Position numbers and translations under genes: made by a program. The notes under the pieces are model-generated. The model saw nothing but the letters and a program-made list of their open reading frames with translations, searched no databases and was not told the DNA's origin. DNA of 64,000 nucleotides, taken from Kingdonia uniflora. Lineage: Eukaryota > Streptophyta > Magnoliopsida > Ranunculales > Circaeasteraceae. Shown one piece after another: positions 1-12,000 of this stretch (within the stretch, counting starts at the first letter, position 1; each line of letters opens with the position of its first letter). The stretch is taken from positions 310,001-374,000 of the forward strand of contig JACGCM010002435.1 in the NCBI GenBank assembly GCA_014058105.1, read 5' to 3'.

Positions 1-1
1 C

Positions 2-3000
2 GCCCAGTTCACTGTGTTTAACCGAAAGCATCATTGTCGACTTTGTGGACGAGTCTTTTGTGCAAAGTGTACATCAAATTCAATCCCTGCTCCCTCTGAT
101 GACCCAACAAAGACTGGGCGGGAAGATTTGGAGAGAATTCGTGTATGTAATTATTGCTACAAGCAATGGGGAGAACAAGAGATGTTGACAGTGGATAATG
201 GGATCCAAGCTTCCACGTCAGGTCTCAGTCCTTCACCGTCAACGACAAGTTTGGCTAGTAGCAAGTCTAGTGTCACAGTTAATAGTAGCAATAGCACTGT
301 TGGTTCGATGCCTTACTCAACCGGACCTTATCAGCATGTGTCCAATGGTTCTGTTCTCAGCCCCCGTCAATCTGTTCAAGCAGAACAAAATACACATAAG
401 TCAGACGTAGCATCATCTAGAATGAACATGGATCCCATGGCGGATGTAGGTGATCCATCTTCCGGCCCGTTTGGATATTGCATGAACAGGTACTTTTATC
501 CTTTATTTGTTTCTACGACTCAGTTGATCTTATTACAAAATGTTTTCCTATTTCTTATTTCTACAGTAGATATATTTAACTATATTACATGTACTATAGG
601 CATCCAATAGTATATTTGGATAGAGAGTGTGTTTAGAGCAATTACATGGATAACAGAAAAGTTGCAGAACAGATTAGCTTACATGATAGCCACATCAATG
701 GATGTTGAAGTTGAAACTCTCTCCTCCCCCCTGATAGCTAACAGATCAATTACACGTGTTTACCTCACTATAACTTTTATGGATGCTCTATATAGTTCTA
801 TTGATTATTGAAAGGTTCATCTATGGAGTTGTTGACTGGTTATGAGCCGTGAGGTGATTCTATACAGGTTCATCACATTCATCTTCGCTTTCCTGAAATG
901 GACACTTGTTGGGCAGTAGGTACTCAGTACTTGAATCCATCTATAAAAAAAACTGATAGTACCTCAGGTTTGTAGGTAATATTTCGTGGCAGAACACTAA
1001 CTTTTCAATAAATGTCATATCTTAGTGCCACCATCAAAGTCATGTGGATCGAACCTTATTGAAAGAGCTTCCCCAAGGAAATCATTTGGTGAATAAGGTG
1101 AAGTGATGACATTTAAATCAACGCGCATGTGTAGAATCAATTGCCATGATCCGTTTGTTGAAGGAAATTTTTTACTAGAGAGGATTTTAGGCTCAAAGGT
1201 TTGGAGTGATCATCAAAGAAGCTGTACTGCGAAGGATTCAGGTGCTGGGTGGATTAAAAGATTTTGACCTCTTTTGATCCAGAGGCTCTTTTAGCCATGA
1301 CCGGCTTAGGCAGTAACACATGTTCCGGCAACTTGAAGAGGTTATGGACAAATACGACAATAAACAGCCATTACCGGCTCTTTGGTTCTCAGCTTTTTTG
1401 GATGACCAGAGTGATCAGGGTTCATAATTTATCACCGTTTGTCCGACTAAATCCCTGGAGCACGTTAGATCCCTTCAGAAGACATGCCGGGTAAGTCAGG
1501 ATAAATCCGGGCGAGTGGCCCCTGTTGGTGGTAAGTCGAATTGTGTGAGACTTGTCAATGTGCCCATGATTAGTACACTGTGTTTGCACATATATATTTG
1601 ATTTGAATTTTCTGCAGATGATATCTATTAATGGTCGGATTCTTCCTCACAAGAAAGAACATTAATGGGTTGATGGTTGAGCTTAACAGCTTTCCCCATA
1701 TAACGTTAGGTACAGATTTCATCTTCTCAAAAAAACCAGAACCACCTAAAACTCTTCTCTTTTTATCGAAATCTAGGATATAAAGTTTTTTCCTCATGGT
1801 GCTGATCTTCTCTCTCTATCAAAACCTAGGATATAAAATTTTCTCCTGGTGATGGTTCAAAGATGAAGATGTTTCTTATCTCCTCATATAGGTTAAAGTG
1901 TAGTTGAATAAAACCACTAATCATAAGCAATCTTAATCAAATTTTGTTTACTTGATTCCAAAGCAGCAATACAGATATCCCATGATACGATAATTTTTTT
2001 TTTGGATATATCTACCCCAAGTTTGATAAACCCTTGCACAGATTCTGCCATTAAAACCACTTATTTGGGTAAGATGAAATTGGTCGAAACTATGCTCAGA
2101 TGGGTATGATGAAATAAGCTAGACAAAGTTCTGTCAGCAAACCCTCCTTTTTCTCTCTCTAAATCAGCAACCACAATACACGATCTTAGTCATCTTATAT
2201 TAGTTGGAAGGCTTGAATCATCCAAATTGAACTCTGTTGTGATGGGGCATCATTGGGGAACCCAGGAATTGGTGGATGTGGTGCAGTTTGCATAACAGTC
2301 AGAGCTCAGTCCTTACTGTTATGGTAATTAATCTCCAAAATACTAGTGTACAATTCAGAATGCAAAGCTATTGTTGAAGCTTTCATCAAGGCACAGGGTC
2401 TGGGGTTTGGGATATCGGAAACTATGAGTCACAACTGACTCAGTTGCAGCATGCAATGCATTTAATTCTAACGCTATACCATGGAGGCTACAGAACAAAT
2501 GGTATGGAGTAAGAAACAAGTACAACCAAGTAAGAGTTTCAGCAATATGGAGAGATCAATTTCTCATCAGATGATGCAGCGAAGAGGGGCAGTAGATTAG
2601 CACCTGAGACTAAAGAATGGCATATAACTGGTTTAAGATTATAGACATTTGATCTTCGTTATAACTGAAGAAATATTATAGACATTTGATCTTCGTTATA
2701 ACTGGTTTAAGATTCTGCTATAACTGTAACTGACAGCAACCGTCTTAACTACAAATGTAACCACTTCAACCTTATTTTTCCACGTCAGCTACTTTGAGGC
2801 GGTTATGCGTTTCACGTCAGCACTCTTGACGTCAACAACTGTTGAGGCTGTTATGTGGTTAAGTCTTCTCCTCGATCTTCCATGGTTGAGACTTTGTTTC
2901 TGGTCACGGTCGCATCTGTTGAGTCTTCTTGTACTTTGACTGATAATTGTGTGAATGCAGCTTATGCGGAATTAGGTCATTGCATTTAATGGTTTTTTGG

Positions 3001-6000
3001 GGTCAGTTATTTTATCTTTGATGAGTGGTTTTGGGTTTTACTGGAAGAGACAAAATCTCTACCGCCGGATTGGTGTTTCGATCTCGATCGTCCGAATCAG
3101 TTTATATAAAGAGGGTGCCATGCACATGCAAGGGTGTTTTTGGCATTTATTTTTTTGACTAGGTTAAGGCCTGGTCAACTTGTTGACTGTGCGAGGTTTT
3201 CAACCGGAGATGAACTTTTTGGAGGCAAAGTCAATGAAATGCAAAACATGGGGGAAAGCCCAAAGCTGGTCACTTATTTGGGGGGCAAAAGTCTAATTCA
3301 CCCTTGTTATTATTCATGCGATGAAGTTAGTGTTGGTTGCTAGAGAGTGATTAATTCACAGTATTAGCCAAATAAAACAGTGTGGATTCATTTCCATTCG
3401 GAGAGCACGTATCTCTTACAGCCAGGTGGATGACGGCTATGGTATAATTAGTGGGGAGAATATCTAGAATTAAGGTTTGAAAGGGATATTGAGTTCAAAG
3501 TTGTGTGCAAAATATGTTAAAGTAAGATCTTTAAGCATGGAAATGGGATGAAATTTGTAAGATTATTTTATTAATGTTATATGTGAGATTGGTTTTGTTA
3601 AAGAATTAGACATGAAATTGAAAGTGGGAGGGTAACATGGTGGCTCTTGGTACCGTTGATGTAATGGATAATAACTATGAAGTTTCAAGCGCAATGGATA
3701 TTTAGAACTTAACTAAGTTAAAAGTTAATACCCGATATTTTAACATTACGTTCTTCTTTAGGTTCGCTGCTGCTAGACGCGATTTCTTTGACTATTTTTT
3801 TGATGGTTAAGTGATCTAAAATATTTTTTTTGTTAGAATTATGAAGTACAATCATGAAAGATGCCAAATAATAGATGTTTGACTAAATAGGTTTCTTACT
3901 CCATATTAGGTTGCCTAGGTTGATGCTCTCCTACCTATATGTTTGTCATTGTCATTTAGGGTGATAGTATTATTGTTTTGTAGTAAGTGGCTTTTTGTTT
4001 TGTTTTCGATTATGTAAAAATAATTTATTGATCAAGAGAAAGAAACTTTCCGAGATGGAAAAAATACAACCCGAAGGCAAAGGTAAAGAAAAAAAATTCA
4101 AGTGGTGATATTATGGATTCTCTATCTTGTATCCTTTAATTTTGTTTGACCCATCTATCCTATTGGAATTAATATGGACTTTTGAATTAATGAGACATAG
4201 ATCTACAAAATGACCAAAACCATTTTTTCCATCAAAGAAATGCTTACTTAAGTAGGACTTTGGAACGCTCTTCAATGGAAGTACATTGTGTCCACAAAAG
4301 CTCATAAGGGCTCAATTAAGGAAAGGGTGAAGCACGTACCTCAAAGAAAGAGATTTGGTGTTGGTAGCCATTGCAATTAATGAGATAATCACGCATGTTG
4401 AAACAAAATGCTGTGATTGCGACTAGGAAGTAAATTCTCTAAGATAAGATTGAGATTGGTTTGGGCAAGTCTAATTTGATTGGAACTGTGGGTAAACAAT
4501 TTTTTCCACAAATAGAGAAGGTGTTCGTTAATCTTTTGAAATAGATGTAGATCCCAATTCGTTAACATATTAGAGATAAAAAGGCTAGGGGTCAGTAGAT
4601 GTTAAGGACACTTGGTTACTGCTTTTGTATATGATAGGAATCATGTTCGTATCAACGACTACGCGTAACACGTTTCGTACATCGTGTGTGCCCCTTTTTA
4701 TTTACTTATTGCTATTTACTTTAAATTCATTGAATAATAGGACTAGTTTCCTAATTAGATAAGTATTAGGGTTTTTATTTGTGCTAGGTCTCTTCTTCGA
4801 AAAAAGAGAACCAAAACTTAGTTTATTTTCAATGTTGGTTTGAGTGAGAGAAAACTTTAGAGAGATATGTAGAGTTTGGGATAAATCTCATAAACCCTAG
4901 GTCTTTTCACCTTTTATTTTATGCAATTTAGGGATCATAGCTTTAATTGAGATTAATTTAGCTTCTGCAAATGTGGTTTTTAACAACTTGGTACCAGAGC
5001 TAGCAAGATTCTACGAGATTTTCTTACACCAGCTGCTACAGTGTCTTCGACTTCTACTACAGTGATTTCTGCGTTGCTACAGTTATTTTTGCGCTTCTAC
5101 AGTACTAGCAAGATTTTATAGGATATTTTTTTCTTTCTCTCGAAAAATAATGGGGAAGAAAACGTCAAAGAAGCAAACGCAAGGTGAGCAATTGAAAATG
5201 GTAGAAGAGTCTACCAAGTTGCTTATGGAGTCTAACAAAGAGCTTACAGCATCCAACAAGATGATGTTAAAACAATTTGAGGCGATGCTTGCCATATTGC
5301 GGACCTTCGCGAGTTCCAATGGTGACGGGAGATTTGGCAACGCCATTGAAAATGAAGTAGAAGTAGGAGAAAAGGAGATTGAGGTGGGAGTTGTGATGGA
5401 GAAATCAAATAAATTTGATGAAGATGGCTTGAAGATGAAACACCACGAAGAAAATTTTGATGCATGATTATTGTAGATTAGTACAATTAGTAGTTATGCC
5501 TCCAATGAAGCGACATGGGCTTCTGGATGATGCGTTACCCAATCCATTAGGTATATTAGCGAGTTATGGCAAATTTTGTGGTCGTATTCCTAGTTCTTTC
5601 CGCGTGCATTTTTGGTAATATATTAATGACTTGCTAATTTTCTCGCAAGAATTCGTGATCGAACTCTTCTTTGACACAGAGAGTTGATAGGAATTGTAGA
5701 TGTATCCACGACTGGGAGTAGCAAGTTCGTACGTTGTATGTGCACCTTTTTATTTAGTTATTGCTATTTACTTTAAATTCATTGAATAATAGGACTAGTT
5801 TCCTAATTTGATAAGTATTAGGGTTTCTATTTGTGCAAGGTTTCTTCTCCTATAAAAGAGAACCTAAGCTTAGTTTATTTTTAATGTTGGTTTGAGTGAG
5901 AGAAAGACTTTTTCTTAAAGAGATATATAGAGTTTGGGGTAAATCTCATAAACTCCAGGTCTTTTGACCTTTTATTTTATGCAATTGAGAGATCATAGTT

Positions 6001-9000
6001 TTGATTGAGATTAATTTAGTTTTCTCAAACGTAGTTTTTAGCTACTTGGTACCGGAGCTAGTAAGATTCTGCGGGATTTTTTTACACCAACTGCTACAGT
6101 GCCTTCGATTTTGCTACAGTGATTTCTGCGTTGCTACAGTGATTTTGGTATATGCTATAGTGATTTCTCCAGAGCTAGCAAGATTCTACAGGATTTTTTT
6201 TTCTTTATCTCAACGAACAATGGGAAAGAAAACGCCAAAGCAAACGCAAGGCAAACAATTGAAAACGGTAGAAAAGTCTACTAAGTTGCTTATAAAGTCT
6301 AACAAAGAGCTTGCGGCATCCAACAATATGATGTCTAAACAACTTCTGGCGATGTTTGCCAAATTGCGTACCCTTGCAAGTTCCAATGGTGACGGGAGAT
6401 TTGTCGACGCCATTGAAGATGAAGTAGAAGTAGGAGGAAGGGAGATTGAGGCAGGAGTTGTGACGGAGGAATCGAAGAAATTCGATGGAGATGGCTTGGA
6501 GACAAAACACCATGAAGAAAATTTTGATGCATGATTCTAGTAGATTAGTAAAATTAGTAGTAATGCATACAATGAAGCGACACAGGCTTATAGATGATGC
6601 GTTACCCAATCCATTAGGTATATTAACGAGTTATGGAAAATTTCGTGGTCGTATTCCCAGTTCTTTCAGCGTGTATTTTTGGCTTTATATTAATGACTTG
6701 CTAATTTTCTCGCCAGAGTTTGTGGTCGAACTCTTCTTAGACGAAGAGAGTTGATAGGAATCGTGGTCGTATCCCCAACTACGCGTAGTACGTTTCATAC
6801 GTCGTATGTGCACTTTTTTTTCCCGAAAGTTTGTTGAGTTCATCATATTTCACCATTCTCCTAACTAGTCTCCCGGGGCTCGCCACAGTACCTTTGCAGG
6901 CGGCACACTCCATTTTTAGTCCAGATAAATCTTGGCGGATGACTTTCCGATGTTATGTTTCGAACTCGTGACTACTCTCTCCTCTCTTGTCCAAGAGGTG
7001 GTCCCAAACTACTAACTTAACACCAAAGATGTCACCTTTTTATTTAGTTATTGCTATTTACTTTAAATTTATTTAATAATAGGACTAGTTTCTTAATTAG
7101 ATAGGTATTAGGGTTTCTATTTGTGCTAGGCCTTGTTTCCTAAAAAAGAGAAACCAAGCCTAGTTTATTTTCAATGTTGGTTTGAATGAGAGAGAAAGAC
7201 TTAGCCTTAGAGAAATATGTAGAGTTTGGGATAAATCTCATAAACTATCTTTTGACCTTTTATTTTATCCAATTGAGAGATCATATTTTTAATTGAAATT
7301 AATTTAGCTTTCGCCAATGTAGTTTATAACAACTTGGTACCAGAGCTAGCAAGATTTTGTGGGATTTTTTTACACCAACTGCTACAGTGTTTTTGGCTTA
7401 TGCTACAGTGATTTCTGCGTTGCTACATTGATTTCGATATCTACTACAGTAATTTTTTTCTTGCTACAGTGATTTCTACAGTGCCCCTGGTTTGTTTTTT
7501 TCTTTCTCTCGACGAACAATAGGGAAGAAAACGCCAAAAAAACAAATTCTAGGCGAACAATTGAAAACGGTAGAAGAGTCTCCCAAGTTGCGTATGGAGT
7601 CTAACAAGGAGTTTGCGACATCCCACAAGATGATGTCTAAACAACTTGAGGCGATGCTTGCCAAATTGTGTACCATTGCGAGTCCTGATGGTGACGGGAG
7701 ATTTGCCGACGCTATTGAAGATGAAGTAGAAGTAGGAGGGAAGGAGATTGAGGCGGGAGTTGTCACGGAGGATCAAAGAAATTTGATGAAGATAGCTTGG
7801 AGACAAAACACCACCAAGAGAATTTTGATGCATGATTCTAGTAGATTAGTACAGTTAGTAGTTATGCATGCGACACGGGCTTCCAGATGACGCAGTACCC
7901 AATCCATTGGGTATATTAGCGAGTTATGGCCAATTTCGTGGTCGTATTCCCGATTCTTTCGGCGTGCATTTTTGGTTTCATATTAATGACTTCCTGATTT
8001 TCTTGCCAGAATTCGTGGTCGAACACTTCTTAGACGGGGAGAGTTGATAGGAACCGCGGGTATCCACGACTACGCGTAGTACGTTTCGTATGTCGTGTGT
8101 GCACCTTTTATTTAGTTATTTCTATTTACTTTAAATTCATTGAATAATAGGACTAATTTTCTAATTAGATCAGTATTAGGGTTTCTATTTGTGCTAGGTC
8201 TCTTCTTCTATAAAAGAAAACCTAAGCTTAGTTTATTTTCAATGTTGGTTTGGGTGAGAGGGAAAGGTTTAGCCTTAGAGAGATATGTAGAGTTTGGGGT
8301 AAATCTCATAAACCTGACCTTTTATTTTATGCAATTGAAAGATTATAGTTTTAATTGAGATTAATTTAGCTTCCGCAAACGTAGTTTTTAAAAGTATGAA
8401 TCAAGTGGATTTGAACGTAAAACCTGTAGAAAGTGCCATTAAAGTTGTAGTAGAAAGTGCCATTAAAGTTGTAGTTTTGCATTCAATTGATGATTTTGAT
8501 TATACTTTTCCTATAGTGCAGGGATTGAGTGTGAACAGGAGGTTTCGAAGTTGAGAGTTAGGCTAATGTAAGTAAAAGTAGAAAGAATTGCCTGATAAGA
8601 TGCATCTCATTTTGCTTATTTAACCAAAAGAGGAACAAGAAAATCGTGAAAATTGGCACTCCCTTATGCATAATTATTGTTGTCAGACTAGAAGCTGAGA
8701 GGGAAATTGAAGACTGGCCTAGTCCATTATCTTTCCTTTTTGTTTTTTAAGAGATGGTGGGTTAGGCATAAGAAAGTCAGTGCAATAATTCGACACAAAC
8801 CTTATCTGCTGACACCTGGGGTTTTGAACTGTTTTGGCTCGATCCTCCTCTATTTTAAGCTGCTGCATTAGTAACCATTCTTCTCTGTTTTTCCTGTGTG
8901 TAGTCTCGAGATTTCTAATTGAGTATTTTTTTTTTCCTTCTCTACTTTCGTTTCTCTTCTCGAATTTGGTAGCTACGGCATCTCAAAACCAAAATCGTGA

Positions 9001-12000
9001 AAGCTACCAACTCTGCTGGTACATCTGGCAATCCCAAGAGACTATCAGGGCTCTTTTCTTCTTGGATTCTCAGCTTGTTTGGGAGTAGTGACCAATGTTT
9101 ATGAAGATTTGATGCTATCGTAATTGGTTTGAGGTTATGTAAGCAGAGAATGCTATACCAAGTGAATGTTGAATTAGATGCTCAAGTAGTGGTGTTATGG
9201 AGTAAAACTGGGGCAGCTGTTACTTGGACATTAGTCAATCTCTGGGGTGAGTTTCTATAATTATTAAAGGAAATAAATTTTGACATTGGGCATGCTCTGT
9301 GACTGTTAGGAGGGAATGGAGCTGAAGATTCCCGTGCAAACCAAGGGACATATCTTGTTTTTAGATAAGGCTAACTTTGGCTAGTCGATAATTTCTTCAG
9401 GCAACATGACCACTCCCTTTGATTTTCTCATATAAATAAAATAATACACCCTTCTCTGGTTCAAAAGCAAAATTCATAAAAAAATGTAACCCTCTATGAT
9501 TAATATTATAAGAAGAAGATAATTTCATCTTCTTGGATACCTCTCAATTGTGGGTAATGCTATTAATTTGTTCGTCTTATCGAAGGTTGAGACTGAAATC
9601 CACTTTGAAGATGGTTGGATGTTTAGTTAAAAAGAGTGTTTATGAACAGTTATTGAGGATTGAGCAAATATAACAAATGAAATTCTTTTGAAATAAATAT
9701 TAATATTGAAACTCCATCTCTTTAAAATTTCAGTACTTATACATATTTTATATTTATTGTTTGGTGTGTTTCTCATTTTGTGGTGCAGGAGTGACGATGA
9801 AGATGATGAATACGGTGGTTATCGATCAGATCTTGAAAGAAGACACTTTACGCCAACTGATTATTGCGATCCAGTTGAGTTTGATGATATTGATCATGTT
9901 TATGGAACACATAAAGTGCATCCAGATGAAGAAAATAGTAACACGAGAGAATTGAGCAGCTGCTCAGTAAATGACAATATAGATGCACAGCAGTTAGAAG
10001 GAGTCAAGGAGTTGAGGGAAGTGTCAGCCAGTCTCAATAATGTTGAGAAATGTGAACAAAGTCCCTCTTTGTATGGTAGTGAGGGTACAGATGTTGAGCC
10101 TGTGGATTTCGAGAACAATGGGCTTCTTTGGCTGCCTCCTGAGCCAGAAGATGAAGAAGATGAGAGGGAAGGTGTTCTATTTGATGATGACGATGACGAC
10201 GATGCTACAGGGGAGTGGGGACACTTACGCTCTTCAACCAGCTTTGGCAATGGGGAGTACCGTAGTAGGGACCGATCCACCGAAGAGAAGAAGAAGGCGG
10301 AGAAGAATGCAGTTGATGGGCATTTTAGGGCTTTGGTAGCTCAGCTGTTGCAGGTGGAAAATCTTACTGTTGGCGAGGAAGATGACAAGGAAAGTTGGCT
10401 AGAGATAATAACATCTTTGTCCTGGGAGGCTGCCACAGTTCTTAAGCCAGACACAAGCAAGGGTGGAGGCATGGACCCTGGTGGATACGTGAAGGTTAAA
10501 TGCCTAGCATGCGGGAGGCGTAGTGAGAGGTAAATTTTGAGAAACTAAAAGATGTTTGATCTGTCAAATCTTAACTGAACCACTTTAATGTGGCATAACT
10601 CAATCAAACGGGGCGTTATTTGTTTCAGCATGGAACTTTGGTAACGCTTAAGCAAATGTTGTTTATATACACTGTTTGATTTATGCTTGTAAAATTGGTA
10701 TCTTTTTTGGTCGACTGGGTTATGAAACTTTGCTTCAATATTCGAAATGATTGGTGGGTATATAAGCTGCAATATAAAAAGAAATCGCTCAAAGTTAATC
10801 GTCAATAAGTTAGTACCTTTGTGTATCAGTAAATTAACTGTCAGTACCAATTTCGTCTCAATCGATAAGTTAATTATTCTCTTACTTTCTAATTAGTAAT
10901 CAACTAAAAGAGCCCGGTAAAACTTTTGGTCCCTACAATTTTACATACTTCTAGAAATAGACATTACCTAGCCACTACAAGAGTATAAATTATAGTACAT
11001 TAACAAATGCATTTGTCATTGTTGGGTCTCAAAAGATGGCGAGTTCCATAAACATTGAAAAATTATGGTGGTTTTAAACAGTAAAAGCTCTTCTACTTCC
11101 ACTCCCAGTAGAGTTCAAAATTTCAAATTGAAAGTATATGCATATTCTAGTTCAGGTACTCTTCGAAGACAATCTTAAGAGTGAGGTTAACTTTTCAGCT
11201 TTCTGGAGTAAATGCATTTCCGTCTAAATTTTTTGCCCCTTGATATTTTATATACCAATATATAACTCCTCTAAGTGAAAAAGCTGAGGTGTACCACCAT
11301 TCATCTGTAGTATTACAATAGCAATTTGGACATGTATTCTTTTCTCTTTCAATCTTTGATTTTTTTTGTCCCTGACAAAGTTGTTGACACCATTTCTTTT
11401 AGTATGGTGGTCAAAGGAGTTGTCTGTAAGAAAAATGTTGCCCATCGGCGAATGACATCAAAGATAGAGAAACCTCGTTTCCTAATCCTTGGAGGAGCTC
11501 TTGAGTATCAGCGTATTTCTAATCTCCTGTCAAGCTTCGATACTTTGTTGCAGCAGGTTTTGATCATTTAACTTTTTTCTTATTTCATTGGCAAATTAAG
11601 CTTAGTGAATATAATAAGGAGATTTGGCGAATAACATTTTTATATAACCATTTACTGTTAATTTCCCAATTTAATTGGGTCTTTTCACGGGTTCCTGTCT
11701 TATGGCTCCATATCTTATTTTCAGGAAATGGACCATTTGAAGATGGCAGTTGCAAAGATAGAGTCCCACCATCCCGATGTTCTCTTGGTAGAAAAATCAG
11801 TCTCACGTTTTGCTCAAGACTATCTGCTTGCAATAGACATATCACTTGTTCTTAATATTAAGAGACCACTTTTAGAGCGTATAGCCCGCTGCAGTGGAGC
11901 ACAGATTGTTCCTTCAATTGATCATCTCTCATCTCAGAAGCTGGGGTATTGCGACACATTCCACGTTCAAAAGTTTCTAGAAGAGCATGGCAGTGCTGGG

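Larger units (their letters stand above)
490..4631. other. FAB1 intron 1, left part
   Basis: This is intronic sequence between the FYVE exon and the retroelement array. It begins with the donor GTACTT at 490. Apart from a LINE-type RNase H remnant near 2.2-2.4 kb and a short duplication near 2.65 kb, I recognise no gene. The short open frames here have no family resemblance that I can see. Confidence 0.7.
4632..8393 (+). mobile_element. Tandem LTR-retroelement array (LTR-internal)x3-LTR in FAB1 intron 1
   Basis: Four copies of a roughly 350-bp LTR lie at 4632-4985, 5685-6043, 6752-7331 (with a SINE insert) and 8045-8393. They start TGATAGGAAT and end near TTTTTAACA. After each of the first three, the sequence AC-TTGGTACCAGAGC (PBS1 at 4988-5000) fits a primer-binding site for initiator tRNA-Met. 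Before LTRs 2-4 lies a short purine-rich GAAGAGAGT-like stretch. The three internal segments (about 0.7 kb each) carry a small conserved reading frame but no protease, reverse transcriptase or integrase. The flanks GTATA (4627-4631) and GTATG (8394-8398) look like one diverged 5-bp target duplication, so the array probably inserted or formed as one unit. It is non-autonomous, TRIM/LARD-like. Confidence 0.8.

Noticed and set aside
9900..10280. A 126-codon frame opposite FAB1 exon 2
   Set aside because: It is a shadow of the acidic and Asp/Glu repeat coding sequence on the plus strand (Ser-rich on minus). No family match.
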